A DNA stretch of 64,000 nt from JBGSKV01 sp041740975 (GCA_041740975.1 JBGSKV010000105.1:1-64000); one strand, 5' to 3'. Shown: positions 16,720 through 26,016, numbered from the stretch's first letter. The notes: generated by a model from the sequence alone, not told the origin. Program-made: numbers and translations.

Positions 16720-17700
16720 TTATAATTCGTCGAGATCGATCTCGAGCCCATCATACGCCGTAATCACGTTCGGGCCAAGAGGTTGTCCACGCTTATTCCA
16801 GACGCTTTGGTGCGTCGGCAAATGTTTCTTAATATATTCGCGCGTCTGCTCGGCCATATTTACGAGTTTTGGATCGGTGGACCATGGATCATGATGGGCG
16901 AGAATGATATTTTTTATACCTTCGCGCATCGCCAAATCCGCGCCAATTGTCGGAGTGCAATGGCCAAAATCAAACTTAGAAGTGTATTCGGCCATCTCGT
17001 ACTGTGCGTCGAAAAGAATGAGATCTAGATTCTGATAGAACGGCAAATCCTTGCCGAGATCCTGTTGATTAATGCGTTTATACTCACCATCAATACCAAT
17101 GACAAGGGATTGCCCGTCTTTTTCAAAGCGATAACCGAAAGATCCACCCGGATGGTCTAAAGCGAATGGACATACGGTCACATCGCCAAAATTCAATTTT
17201 TCGTAAAGTTTCAAATTGATAAATTCGACGTCAGCCGAAAGTTCTTCCCATTTTACGGGGAAATTCACGCCATTGAAAAGGATTTTGATGTATTGCGGCG
17301 CATTCTTATGGACATGGTAAATCGTAATTTTTTGCCCCGGCGTGTACAGCGGAACAAAGAAAGGTAGTCCAATGACATGGTCCCAATGCATATGGGTCTG
17401 AAAGATAATGTGATGACTTGCTCCGCGCTGCAAAGCTTCGCTCCCGGCGGTACGAATGCCACTACCCATATCTATAAAGAATCTTTTTTCGTCGGCTAAA
17501 ACTTCAGAACAAATCGAATTGCCGCCATGTAAAATTGGCTCGCGCTCATATCTTTTGTGCAAATAACTGCGGAATGCTTTGAGCTCCGTAATGCCTTCAG
17601 AAATAGCGTCGTCGAACAGTTGTCCCAACTGATCAAACATCTCTCTATTTGTGAGGGCTCGTGGAAGCGAGCCGCGTGTGCCCCAGAGTTTTAACCGCAA
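16720..17700 (-). CDS. Metallo-beta-lactamase-fold hydrolase (PhnP/RNase Z-like)
   Basis: A 326-residue cytosolic protein. It opens with LWGTRGSLPR, typical of the PhnP/phosphoribosyl cyclic phosphodiesterase branch, and has the metal motif THMHWDH (about 103), a further metal-ligand Asp/His set (ALDHPGGSFGY, VIGIDGEY, FDFGHCTP) and a final His in LAHHDPW. It likely hydrolyses a phosphodiester; the substrate is not predictable. The start is a TTG with AGGA nine bases upstream. It leads a two-gene operon with the CFI-box protein. Confidence 0.8.
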   Translation of the reverse strand: MRLKLWGTRGSLPRALTNREMFDQLGQLFDDAISEGITELKAFRSYLHKRYEREPILHGGNSICSEVLADEKRFFIDMGSGIRTAGSEALQRGASHHIIFQTHMHWDHVIGLPFFVPLYTPGQKITIYHVHKNAPQYIKILFNGVNFPVKWEELSADVEFINLKLYEKLNFGDVTVCPFALDHPGGSFGYRFEKDGQSLVIGIDGEYKRINQQDLGKDLPFYQNLDLILFDAQYEMAEYTSKFDFGHCTPTIGADLAMREGIKNIILAHHDPWSTDPKLVNMAEQTREYIKKHLPTHQSVWNKRGQPLGPNVITAYDGLEIDLDEL

Positions 17701-17977
17701 CAGTGTGTTCCTATCGATTTCAGTGATATATAGATGAAATTATAGCTTTTTTTTGAGCTTTGCCTATACCAAAAAATATTCGGGTGTTTTGATCGATAGA
17801 AGCGACTTCACACGTGTAGATTATTGAGGTAAAAGCTTATGGCTCTTTACTTCGGGCCATGCTAGTTCAAGAAGCATAGGTTTTTGATTGTTTAATAAAT
17901 AATCAGGCTTATAAGCCGAAGTGATGAAGTCAGTTTTTGTAGTTTGAGATATTCAGAGTAACGAGGGGAATTTTTCT

Positions 17978-18247
17978 ATGTCGGTTATCCTAAGATTTTC
18001 ACGCCACGGTAATAAGCATCGCCCATTTTATGATTTAGTCGCAACCGACACTCGTAACGCACGCGATGGAAAATTTATTGAAAAGATTGGTTATTATGAC
18101 CCTGCTTCAGAGCCTTCTCTTTTCAAATACAAAGAAGATCGAATTCAACATTGGTACAGCCTCGGCGCGCAATTGTCTCCGACTGTAAAAAAACTTTTGA
18201 AAAAAAATAATGTTGCTATTGAGCGCTCTAAAAATACCAAAAAATAA
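17978..18247 (+). CDS. rpsP: 30S ribosomal protein S16
   Basis: An 89-residue protein with the S16 hallmark RFSRHGNKHRPFYDLVATD, then EKIGYYDPASEP and the RI-HW-LGAQLS-TVKKLL stretch. It is a small ribosomal subunit assembly protein. Its ATG follows GAGGGGAA. It starts the rpsP-rimM-trmD block. In most bacteria khpA lies between rpsP and rimM and rplS follows trmD; both are absent here. The 277-bp upstream gap must hold the operon promoter, but I cannot place its hexamers reliably. Confidence 0.96.
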   Translation: MSVILRFSRHGNKHRPFYDLVATDTRNARDGKFIEKIGYYDPASEPSLFKYKEDRIQHWYSLGAQLSPTVKKLLKKNNVAIERSKNTKK

Positions 18248-18791
18248 GAATCATTGGATTAAGATCGGCCAGATAAGTTCTGCAAAAGGACTTGATGGCC
18301 GTTTTCTTTTGCACCGCACCCCTCTTCTCAATCCAGCTATTTTGCCGCAAACGTCCGAGGCTCGCATTGGCGAGGAACCTGCTGCTGGTGTTCCTGCGCA
18401 TATTCTCAACTTGAGTGTCATGGAGGATGAGTCCATTGAAATCAAACTCAATAGCTTGCTCTCTCCCGAAGATGTCAGTCAATTTTATCGTCAATCCATA
18501 TGGGTGGAGAAATCAACTTTAAAACTCGCCAGTCCTGATGAAATCCATGTCACCGAGCTGGTGGGTAAAAGCGTAGTCTATGTTCATAGTCAGGAAGTCG
18601 CTGGACGAATCCTCGAAATTTCGCATTACGGCGCAAGTTATGTCGCCACCATCAAGGGCAAAGAAGGCACGATTGATCTTCCCATCGTTGACGAATATTT
18701 CGAGTTTAAGAATCTCTATGAGACCGGAGTTGTGAGTTTATTGAAAAGTCCTAGTGACCTTGGTGATTTGTGGGAAGCCATAATCCCATGA
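18210..18791 (+). CDS. rimM: Ribosome maturation factor RimM
   Basis: A 193-residue protein with the RimM N-terminal barrel (HWIKIGQISSAKGLDGRFLLH) and the C-terminal PRC-barrel (ELVGKSVVYV, TIDLPIVDEYFEF). It assists 30S head assembly and binds S19. The only in-frame ATG is at 18210, inside rpsP, giving a 38-bp overlap and about 15 extra N-terminal residues; TTG codons at 18213 and 18219 are alternatives. No ribosome binding site is seen, which suggests translational coupling to rpsP. It ends in an ATGA overlap with trmD. Confidence 0.9.
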   Translation: MLLLSALKIPKNKNHWIKIGQISSAKGLDGRFLLHRTPLLNPAILPQTSEARIGEEPAAGVPAHILNLSVMEDESIEIKLNSLLSPEDVSQFYRQSIWVEKSTLKLASPDEIHVTELVGKSVVYVHSQEVAGRILEISHYGASYVATIKGKEGTIDLPIVDEYFEFKNLYETGVVSLLKSPSDLGDLWEAIIP

Positions 18792-19435
18792 AGACTTATT
18801 ATTTCGTTACCCTTTATCCAGATGTCGTGAACTCCTATTGTGCCGCCGGTGTATTTAAACGCGCTGCGAGCGAACAAAAAATAAAAATTGAGACGATTTT
18901 TCTGCGAGATTTTGCAGTCGACAAGCACGGAAGTGTAGACGATAAACCTTACGGTGGCGGAGCCGGCATGGTCATGCGACCAGAGCCATTGGCACAAGCT
19001 GTGCAAATGATAAAAGCCAAAGATAAAAATGCTGTGGTGATCCTGCCCGATCCTAAAGGCTTCATTTGGAAGCAAGATCAGGCCGAAAATTTTGCGGCAT
19101 CGGAACATTCACTTATTTTTATTTGCGGGCGATTCGAAGGAATAGATCAAAGGTTCGTAGACCAATACGTCGACCACGTGTTCTCGCTTGGTTCGTTTAT
19201 TATATCGGGCGGTGAACTTGCGGCTCTTGTCATGGCGGAAAGTATGATTCGCTTACAAACCCTCGATAAAGCCTCCCTCATCGACAGTTTTAGCTCTGAT
19301 TTGGGCGGTGGACTGGAATACCCTCAATACACCCGACCTGAAAATTTCGACGGATTAGACGTCCCTTCCGTCCTTTTAAGTGGTGATCACGCTAAGATTG
19401 CGCAGTGGCGCCAATCCCAAACCAAGAAAAAATGA
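18788..19435 (+). CDS. trmD: tRNA (guanine37-N1)-methyltransferase
   Basis: About 215 residues. The SPOUT trefoil-knot motifs are present: YGGGAGMVMRPEP, FICGRFEGIDQRF and the SLGSFIISGGELAALVM knot, plus SF-LGGGLEYPQYTRP. TrmD methylates G37 of tRNAs and prevents frameshifting. The ATG at 18788 overlaps the rimM stop (ATGA) and gives the expected start MKTYYFVTLYPD. It is somewhat shorter than the usual 240-250 residues, ending soon after LSGDHAKIAQWR, where many homologues have a longer C-terminal helix region. Confidence 0.95.
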   Translation: MKTYYFVTLYPDVVNSYCAAGVFKRAASEQKIKIETIFLRDFAVDKHGSVDDKPYGGGAGMVMRPEPLAQAVQMIKAKDKNAVVILPDPKGFIWKQDQAENFAASEHSLIFICGRFEGIDQRFVDQYVDHVFSLGSFIISGGELAALVMAESMIRLQTLDKASLIDSFSSDLGGGLEYPQYTRPENFDGLDVPSVLLSGDHAKIAQWRQSQTKKK

Positions 19436-19441
19436 TCTCTA

Positions 19442-19470
19442 TTGACATTGTCGGTAGCCGGCGCTAATTT
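19442..19470 (+). promoter_or_regulatory. Sigma-70-type promoter of the Fur-box gene
   Basis: TTGACA (19442-19447), a 17-nt spacer, TAATTT (19465-19470). Transcription would start near 19477, directly before the Fur-like box. Confidence 0.7.
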
Positions 19471-19480
19471 GCCGCTTCTT

Positions 19481-19499
19481 GATAATGATTCTCATTAGG
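19481..19499. promoter_or_regulatory. Fur-like operator
   Basis: GATAATGATTCTCATTAGG matches 15 of 19 positions of the classical Fur box (GATAATGATAATCATTATC). It begins a few bases after the predicted transcription start, a position suited to repression by a Fur-family regulator (Fur, Mur or Zur). Confidence 0.7.
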
Positions 19500-19515
19500 A
19501 AATGGAGTTAAGCTC

Positions 19516-20925
19516 TTGAAAAAGTTGTGCTTATTGTTCATGGTTTTGTCTTACTCTGGTCAAGCCTACGCCCACGGCGATCACACTCATGCTGAAGCGG
19601 ACGAACTTCTTAAGGCCTATAGAGAACTCGTGCATTTATTTCAATCGCGCCTTGAAATGCAAAACTCCAATTTCGTACCCAGTACACCCAATATTCGCGT
19701 AGGTTTTGGCAATGCGCGCGCCTCCTTTAACCAAAGTGCGATGAACGAAATTATGCAAATAGCCGTAGAGGGTGCCGCACTTTCCGAGGAGCCTCATTGC
19801 CATGGCTGTTTCGAAAAAACGCCTTGGTACGTAAAGACCATGAAGTTTTTGGCTCGCATACCAACAAGCGGGCCGTCGGCTATGCTAAATGTGGCTGCCC
19901 ACCCTATCGTCAACTCCGTCTCTCTCGCCAAAACCCTGGAAGCTTTTGTGCGTAGAAATATGCGGTCATACGATCCGTCTTTATTCCTTGTCATTGTTGT
20001 ATCGCAAGCGGCATGGGAATCTCTTGAAACAGTCATCACCACGCTCTTAGGTGTGCCAGGGCTTCATGTTGCTTGCACTGTTTTTAACGCAGCCTTGTTA
20101 GGGGCAACCTTACCGTTCGAACGATTCATTAAACTCGCTACCAACGGTGGCACGGGTATGGGCATTTTAGAGAGACTTCGTCTCGCGCAGAAAACGATGT
20201 TTTGGCAAATGCGATTTATTTTGTTTGGTGGGGGGGCAGATGTCATCTTTCGCGATACCAACCTGACCGTCTACCGACGCAATATGGAAGTGGATGAACA
20301 CGACGTTATGGCAACGGCTGTCGCCGACGGTGGATTTTTTGCTTCCATTCTTTATTCTGAGACCGACTTGGAAAAAGAAGAAATGGAATTGCGCGCGGCC
20401 ACGGTGGATCTGCACTCGGATTTGGATAGGATTTTTGATCCTGAGCGTAGTACTGGGGAGCGAATGTACATCGCCCAGATGCATGCAAAGGGTTTCGGTG
20501 TTCTCGTAAAGTTGCTGACACAAATCGAAGGCAGTTTACGCACGACATCACTACCACGTGCAGTTTATCTACCCATCACCGAGCTGGCTGGTCGCATGCA
20601 CCACATTCTCACCAATTACAGTGCCAATATTATGCTGCTGGCGGCAAGTTCTATGGGTGAAGAGCAAACTGCACTTCACAAACGTTATCAGTTTTTTATG
20701 GAGCATTTTATCGCGACTTTCCATGAGATTGGTAAGGCAGCAGAACTAGCATACGAACAAGGCAACTCGGGCATTCCGGAAGTGGATACATCTGGTTTAG
20801 CCGAACGGTTGAAGGCACTCGAATCGGAAGCCAAAAAACTCAATGCCCGCATGCAAATATTGCGCGGTAAGAATCATAAAAAATGCGACTACGTATTTAG
20901 TGGTGAATGGGAAGCGGCGTTTTAA
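19516..20925 (+). CDS. Secreted His-rich protein under a Fur-like box; unknown function
   Basis: A 469-residue protein with a signal peptide (cleavage about after QAYA) whose mature N-terminus is HGDHTHAEADE, a likely metal-binding motif. A second cluster, EEPHCHGCFEK, occurs near residue 92. The middle contains hydrophobic stretches (about 155-200) that may be membrane-associated; the C-terminal half is helical and ends in a basic/Cys segment (KNHKKCDYVFSG). The start is a TTG with GGAG eight bases before it. Promoter and Fur-like box indicate metal-dependent control, so a role in metal uptake or homeostasis is inferred. I recognise no family. Confidence 0.7.
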   Translation: MKKLCLLFMVLSYSGQAYAHGDHTHAEADELLKAYRELVHLFQSRLEMQNSNFVPSTPNIRVGFGNARASFNQSAMNEIMQIAVEGAALSEEPHCHGCFEKTPWYVKTMKFLARIPTSGPSAMLNVAAHPIVNSVSLAKTLEAFVRRNMRSYDPSLFLVIVVSQAAWESLETVITTLLGVPGLHVACTVFNAALLGATLPFERFIKLATNGGTGMGILERLRLAQKTMFWQMRFILFGGGADVIFRDTNLTVYRRNMEVDEHDVMATAVADGGFFASILYSETDLEKEEMELRAATVDLHSDLDRIFDPERSTGERMYIAQMHAKGFGVLVKLLTQIEGSLRTTSLPRAVYLPITELAGRMHHILTNYSANIMLLAASSMGEEQTALHKRYQFFMEHFIATFHEIGKAAELAYEQGNSGIPEVDTSGLAERLKALESEAKKLNARMQILRGKNHKKCDYVFSGEWEAAF

Positions 20926-20952
20926 ATAACGGGACAGTGAGCTTCTTCAAAA

Positions 20953-22422
20953 TCAGATATGATGAGCGGCTTCGAGCCGTTTCATAATGACATTGTAACG
21001 CCGATCTTCAAGTAAACCCTTCTCGGCCAGAATCTGTTCGATGCGATCGGCCAAAGGGCTTTCCCAAATATCCTGAGTCTGGATGTCCGTAATGGGCGTC
21101 GAACAGGACGCCATCGGTTGGCTCAGAATTCGACGCATTTGTGAGTTTTGTAACTGCTTCGGCAAGATTGCACCGACTCGCGCCAGTCTCTGCAAGCAAG
21201 GCCGTGACATGCGCGCAAAAATCCCTTGTATTGAGGCTTCTTTGCGCTGGTAGACATGTGTCAGATACTTGAACCATAGGAAGGATCTGGTGATGCTCGG
21301 CAAGTGACCCGTTTCTAAAAAGTCCGCCCACTCGCTTGGAGCACTACGCCATGCCATGGGAGGAATCGGCCAAAGACTCTTACTTCGTTTATGATCCACG
21401 GCAGGAGACTGCTCGCAGTTCAAATGGCAAAGGTATAAATCGAGATCGCCACTGAATAGTCCGTTTTGAGAAAGCGCCGAAAGTTGCTCGACGGAAGGCG
21501 GCAGCCACATTGGATTCGGCAAGTGATCAAGTTCACCGAATTGATCGTTTAAAGCATAGACCCGAAGTCCCGCATCCGAAAACTGTTGATACCACCACTC
21601 AAAATCCAAGCGGCTTTCATAAACCGTGAAGAAAGTATTCACGAATCGCGCATCAGACGAAAGAGGGCTTGGCTGCATGGCATCCAGTCTTTCATTGAGG
21701 TGCGGGGAAAATCCTAGAAAAGTCTTCAAAATGCTTTTCGCTAGAAGCAAATCCCGCTTCACAAACGGCGTAAGTTCCATAAGATGAAACACTCGGCGAA
21801 TTTGATGAATCCAGTTGCGACTCTCGGTGTTATGCACGCGAAGACGAATGGTACCGCCTGGTTTGACTCGCTGCGCCATAAGTCGAATCGTATGGGCGGG
21901 ATTCACTAAGTAGGGAAGCAATCCGCTAATATCAATGTGGTCGAATTCTTGATTGCAGTGTCCCAGATACTCATTGATATCGGATCGAATAAAAGTCGTC
22001 TTACCAAATCCTGGCGCGAGACGAAAGCGAGCCCGGTATAAACTTGTTCTCGACACATCAACGCAATAGAGTTTGTGACCTGGATTTTCTAGTTTTCGAA
22101 CAACGAAAGGCTGCAACTCGCCACATCCGGCCAACAAAACTTTTGGTTTTTCGCGGAATGGTTTTTCGCGGTGAATCGCATGAATACTACCTGTCAGATC
22201 TTCATAAAGTCGAGCGGCAAAATGCGAAGACGACTTGTACCCATCTTGCCATTTGATGATAGAACGCAGTGAGAAACGCGACGCCGAAAACGCTTCGTAT
22301 TGGTTACGCAATGCCTGGTTTATTTGGCTTTCAGAGAAACTAATCGTCATAAAGATGCGACTTAGCCCACTTGCTACATTGTTTAAAACGTCTATCGGAA
22401 ATTTTGTTGAGCCTATCGCCAA
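20953..22422 (-). CDS. Class I SAM-dependent methyltransferase with long C-terminal extension
   Basis: A 489-residue protein. The methyltransferase core lies at about 60-260: VLLAGCGELQPFVVRKL is motif I, LYCVDVSRTSLYRAR motif II, DHIDISGLLPYL motif IV and VKPGGTIRLRV motif VI. The remaining 230 residues are Trp/Leu-rich and show no family I know. The first seven residues of motif I resemble TPR-associated or small-molecule methyltransferases rather than rRNA enzymes. The start is uncertain: TTG at 22422 or ATG at 22350; neither has a clear ribosome binding site. Substrate unknown. Confidence 0.7.
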   Translation of the reverse strand: MAIGSTKFPIDVLNNVASGLSRIFMTISFSESQINQALRNQYEAFSASRFSLRSIIKWQDGYKSSSHFAARLYEDLTGSIHAIHREKPFREKPKVLLAGCGELQPFVVRKLENPGHKLYCVDVSRTSLYRARFRLAPGFGKTTFIRSDINEYLGHCNQEFDHIDISGLLPYLVNPAHTIRLMAQRVKPGGTIRLRVHNTESRNWIHQIRRVFHLMELTPFVKRDLLLAKSILKTFLGFSPHLNERLDAMQPSPLSSDARFVNTFFTVYESRLDFEWWYQQFSDAGLRVYALNDQFGELDHLPNPMWLPPSVEQLSALSQNGLFSGDLDLYLCHLNCEQSPAVDHKRSKSLWPIPPMAWRSAPSEWADFLETGHLPSITRSFLWFKYLTHVYQRKEASIQGIFARMSRPCLQRLARVGAILPKQLQNSQMRRILSQPMASCSTPITDIQTQDIWESPLADRIEQILAEKGLLEDRRYNVIMKRLEAAHHI

Positions 22423-22522
22423 TTTCTTGAATTTTCAACATTCAGAAGTCACTCCCCGCATCGGCATGTGGACGGCACTGTGGATAATTTGCTATAAGCA
22501 AGTGAATCTGAGGGTATAAGCA

Positions 22523-23158
22523 TTGGTATCACTGCCTAACGCGGGTCAAAAAGAGTTTTGGGAGCAACGCTATCAGCAGGCTGAAACTGCTTGGAACATT
22601 GGAAAACCGCATCCTTTGTTGCACAAACTAATGGCAAGGCTATGCCAAATCGTCGCCGTGGTTCCCGAAGGAAATTTAGGTCGAGTCTTAGTCCCAGGTG
22701 CTGGACACGCCCATTGCGCAGCTTACTGGGCCGAGCAAGGATATGATACGGATGCGATTGATATCGCCCCATCGGCTATTTCATTGGCGCGAGAGACTTA
22801 CGCGAAAATTCCTCAACTCAGAATTCAATTGGCCGATATTTTCGCCGCACCTTTTCCACCAGAGACGTTTGACGTTGTTTATGATCGCGCCATGCTGTGC
22901 GCCTTACCGCCCGACATGCGAACAAAATACATTCAAGCTGTCACAGGTATGCTGAAAAAAGGCGGAGTTTTTGCGATCATTTCTTTTGCAGATATCGATA
23001 GAGAAGGGGGTCCCCCATGGCCTCTGACCTTACTCGATCTTAGCGGGCTTCTTCGAAAGGATTTTGATTTGTTGTTTGCTGAAGATTACGCATATGAGAA
23101 AAAGAAACCTGATCAGATTATATTGGGCGAAAGCCTCAGCCTATGGATGCGTCGATGA
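22523..23158 (+). CDS. TPMT-family SAM-dependent methyltransferase
   Basis: A 211-residue protein of the thiopurine S-methyltransferase type: the N-terminal FWEQRYQQAETAWNIGKPHP, then RVLVPGAGHAHCAAYWAEQGYD as motif I, IDIAPSAI as motif II and YDRAMLCALPPDMR. Bacterial members methylate thiols, tellurite/selenite or halides. The start is a TTG with GAGGG upstream. It overlaps the DNA ligase start by ATGA, so the two genes form an operon. Confidence 0.82.
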   Translation: MVSLPNAGQKEFWEQRYQQAETAWNIGKPHPLLHKLMARLCQIVAVVPEGNLGRVLVPGAGHAHCAAYWAEQGYDTDAIDIAPSAISLARETYAKIPQLRIQLADIFAAPFPPETFDVVYDRAMLCALPPDMRTKYIQAVTGMLKKGGVFAIISFADIDREGGPPWPLTLLDLSGLLRKDFDLLFAEDYAYEKKKPDQIILGESLSLWMRR

Positions 23159-25083
23159 CCACTCGCAAAAACGATTCAAGAGTTTCGGAACTCGTTGAAC
23201 AAATCGTTCGACATAAGCGCGCGTACTATGGCGGTCAGCCGGAAATTTCGGATCAATCCTACGATAAGTTAGAGGAAGAACTTTCAAAACTGTCACCTAA
23301 CCACCCAGTACTCGCTATGGTTGGTGCAGGAGAAGAAAGTACGTTTGAGAAAATAGCGCATGGTACCCCCATGCTTTCACTTCAAAAAACTTACGATACG
23401 GAAGACTTGCTCTCTTGGAAAAAAGATCAAGATCTCATGGCGACTTTCAAAATAGATGGCGTCAGCATGAGCCTCACTTACGAGGATGGCGCACTTGTTC
23501 TGGCGAAGACACGCGGCAACGGAAAAATTGGAGAGAATGTAACCTCTAAAGTTTTGTGGTGCCCGGAAGTTCCTCGACAACTAAATGAAAAAATAAATAT
23601 TGAAATTCGGGGAGAATTGCACTGCCAGACGTCACGGTTTTTTGCGTTGAGCGAAACGATGGTCAAGCAAGGATTAGAGAAACCCACTAACCCTCGTAAT
23701 ATTGTCGCAGGAGTTCTTGGTCGCAAACTATACGGCGATCTAACAAGATATTTTAGTTTTTTTGCTTTTGACGTTGCCGAGAATGGGCCCAAACAGAAGC
23801 TAAGTCTTTCGACAGAAGTAGATAAGTTCAAACTACTGAACAAGTTGGGATTCCACACTCCTTCCCCGACACTAGTCAAAACAGACGAAGAACTGCATGC
23901 CTACATTGAGCAAGCACGACACGAAGCCGAAAACAACGAGTCCGGGATGGATGGCGTCGTCTTTTCCTATAATGACGTCTCTTACCAAAAAGAGCTCGGC
24001 CATACTTCGCACCATCCTCGCTTTAAAATGGTTTTCAAATGGGCCGGCGAAACTGCCGAGTCTCTAATTGAAGATATCAAATGGGCGACCTCTAGATTGG
24101 GCATCGTCACTCCGGTTGCCGTCATCAAACCGGTTTATTTGAGTGGCGCTGAAATCACGAATATCAGCTTACACAATGCTGCCTATGTGACGAATTTTAA
24201 TTTGAAGCCAGGAGATATGATCGAGCTTATTCGCTCTGGTGAAGTTATACCTAAGTTTTTGCGCGTGATTACGTCTGCAGACGGTTTATCACTTCTCCCG
24301 AAAGCATGTTCTTCCTGTCAAAGCGAACTTGTTTTCGATGATGTCAGGCTTCTCTGTCCGAATACAAGTGAATGTCCGGCGCAAAAGGCGGGATCTATTC
24401 TCAATTGGATTCGTTGTGCTGGCATAGATGATCTGAGTGAAAAAAGACTTCTGCAAATGATGGATATGGGACTTGTGGAAAGCATTCCCGATTTGTATGA
24501 GCTTACGGTTGAAAAACTTTTGACTCTACCCCAGACCAAAGAAAAACTCGCGAAAAAACTGCATACGAATATTCAGGCAAGTCGAAATCTTCCCATGGAG
24601 AATTTCTTAAGTGGCCTTGGTATTGCGGGGATGGGCACCACGAGCTGGCTTAAGATACTGGAGCACCATCCTAATTTTGAATCACTTTGGGCAATTTCAG
24701 AAGATGATTTAGTTGCGATAGATGGTTTCGCCGAAAGAACCGCAAGCCAGGTTGTCGAAGGCCTCAAAAAAACGAAACCCATTACGAAACAACTATTGAA
24801 AGTTGGAGTTGTCCCCAAAGAAAGGGATGTGAGCGCCATCCGCAGTGATCATCCTCTGTCTGGTAAACTCATTGCCATTACGGGGACGTTAACGCAGCCT
24901 CGTAGTCAAGTCGAAGCGGCCTTGCAAGCTGTTGGCGCGAAGCCGACGAGCAGTGTCAGTAAAAATACGTTTGCAGTCATCGCCGCCGATCCAAACGGCA
25001 AGTCTTCAAAATTAAAAAACGCACGCGACAACAATATCCCGATTTGGTCAGAAGATGATTTGTCGCGACAATTATCGGAATAA
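23155..25083 (+). CDS. ligA: NAD-dependent DNA ligase, divergent
   Basis: About 642 residues with all LigA parts in order: domain Ia (YYGGQPEISDQSYDKLEEEL), adenylation domain with catalytic Lys in FKIDGVSMSLTY (about 107), OB fold, four-Cys zinc finger (CSSC ... CPNTSEC), helix-hairpin-helix repeats (LGIAGMG, AIDGFAERTA) and a C-terminal BRCT domain (LSGKLIAITGTLTQPR). It seals nicks in replication and repair. Sequence is unusual: TRGNGKIGENVT replaces the common RGDG-TGEDVT and KIDGVSMSL replaces KLDGLA. It may be the sole ligase or a second LigA. The ATG at 23155 overlaps the previous stop. Confidence 0.92.
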   Translation: MTTRKNDSRVSELVEQIVRHKRAYYGGQPEISDQSYDKLEEELSKLSPNHPVLAMVGAGEESTFEKIAHGTPMLSLQKTYDTEDLLSWKKDQDLMATFKIDGVSMSLTYEDGALVLAKTRGNGKIGENVTSKVLWCPEVPRQLNEKINIEIRGELHCQTSRFFALSETMVKQGLEKPTNPRNIVAGVLGRKLYGDLTRYFSFFAFDVAENGPKQKLSLSTEVDKFKLLNKLGFHTPSPTLVKTDEELHAYIEQARHEAENNESGMDGVVFSYNDVSYQKELGHTSHHPRFKMVFKWAGETAESLIEDIKWATSRLGIVTPVAVIKPVYLSGAEITNISLHNAAYVTNFNLKPGDMIELIRSGEVIPKFLRVITSADGLSLLPKACSSCQSELVFDDVRLLCPNTSECPAQKAGSILNWIRCAGIDDLSEKRLLQMMDMGLVESIPDLYELTVEKLLTLPQTKEKLAKKLHTNIQASRNLPMENFLSGLGIAGMGTTSWLKILEHHPNFESLWAISEDDLVAIDGFAERTASQVVEGLKKTKPITKQLLKVGVVPKERDVSAIRSDHPLSGKLIAITGTLTQPRSQVEAALQAVGAKPTSSVSKNTFAVIAADPNGKSSKLKNARDNNIPIWSEDDLSRQLSE

Positions 25084-26016
25084 AGTCCATGTGAGTTCAT
25101 GTTTGTTGTAGCTAAGATGATAAATCTCGCTACCTGCAATGGACGCAAACTTAGCGATCATATCGTAGTGTTCATCGCCTTGAAATTTGATCGTACATAC
25201 AAAATTTTTGACGGATGGCGTGTCTAACCAAGGTTGCAAAAACTCGTAAAGCTTATCAGGATAGCAAATGAGATCAGAACATAACCACGTCAAATCAGGC
25301 AAATCTGCAGGCTTGATCGTAAACGCATTGCCTTGGCGAAACTCCACACTTGGCATGCGGCTAACATTTTCTGCCAAAGGCGATCGATCGATAGCGGTAA
25401 CTTTTCCAGCAACCTGTCCTAATACCCAAGTCCAACCGCCTGGACATGCACCGAGATCCAAACAATGATCGTCCGCGTTCGGAGCTTTGCCAAGCATCGT
25501 GAAGAGTTCCCAAAGTTTCAAATAAGCTCGACTGGGCGGATTCACACGATCTTCGTCAAACATCGGCTCACCATTTGGTAAAGTCGCGCGGCAATGGCCT
25601 GCGTAAGCGATCAAATCCTGCTTCAATAAAGTCCACGAACCTAGGCTGGATTGATGGAGTGGCTGCATAAATTTTATTGGCTTATTGAGATATTTGGGAA
25701 GCTGATCCTGAATAAGCGCACATCGGCGATGAAGTTGCAGCGGGTAAAGCGCCCAATTGCGCTGAACTGCTTTTAGCTTTTTGACAGCATCGCCAACGGA
25801 GGCGATGGTTTCTATTTTTACGTCAAACCAGATGTTTTGAGACCAAACACTTTTGATGGGTGGATGTTTGGTGAAAAGAAGAGGTCCATGAGCTTGATCG
25901 ATAGCAATATGGGCGGCTTTCAGTTCTGCTTTGACGAGCGGAAGGTAGTCCGGCATCGCCAAATACGCCGTCGAAATCGTTCCGGCATTCGTCTTCTTAT
26001 CGGCCATGCTTCCCAT
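25072..26016 (-). CDS. RlmM-like/FtsJ-type RNA 2'-O-methyltransferase
   Basis: About 314 residues. The C-terminal half has the Rossmann methyltransferase with LDLGACPGGWTWVLGQVAGKV (motif I, about 190), TWLCSDLICYPDKL and the catalytic pattern K-D-K-E (final CTIKFQGDE and NKHELTWT), as in 23S rRNA C2498 methyltransferase RlmM and FtsJ. The N-terminal region may be a reduced RNA-binding domain. The start is ambiguous (26016 or the ATG at 26007). It overlaps the end of the SpoU-type gene by about 20 bp, so both are co-transcribed. Its 3' end overlaps the convergent ligA stop by 12 bp. Confidence 0.8.
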   Translation of the reverse strand: MGSMADKKTNAGTISTAYLAMPDYLPLVKAELKAAHIAIDQAHGPLLFTKHPPIKSVWSQNIWFDVKIETIASVGDAVKKLKAVQRNWALYPLQLHRRCALIQDQLPKYLNKPIKFMQPLHQSSLGSWTLLKQDLIAYAGHCRATLPNGEPMFDEDRVNPPSRAYLKLWELFTMLGKAPNADDHCLDLGACPGGWTWVLGQVAGKVTAIDRSPLAENVSRMPSVEFRQGNAFTIKPADLPDLTWLCSDLICYPDKLYEFLQPWLDTPSVKNFVCTIKFQGDEHYDMIAKFASIAGSEIYHLSYNKHELTWTLFR

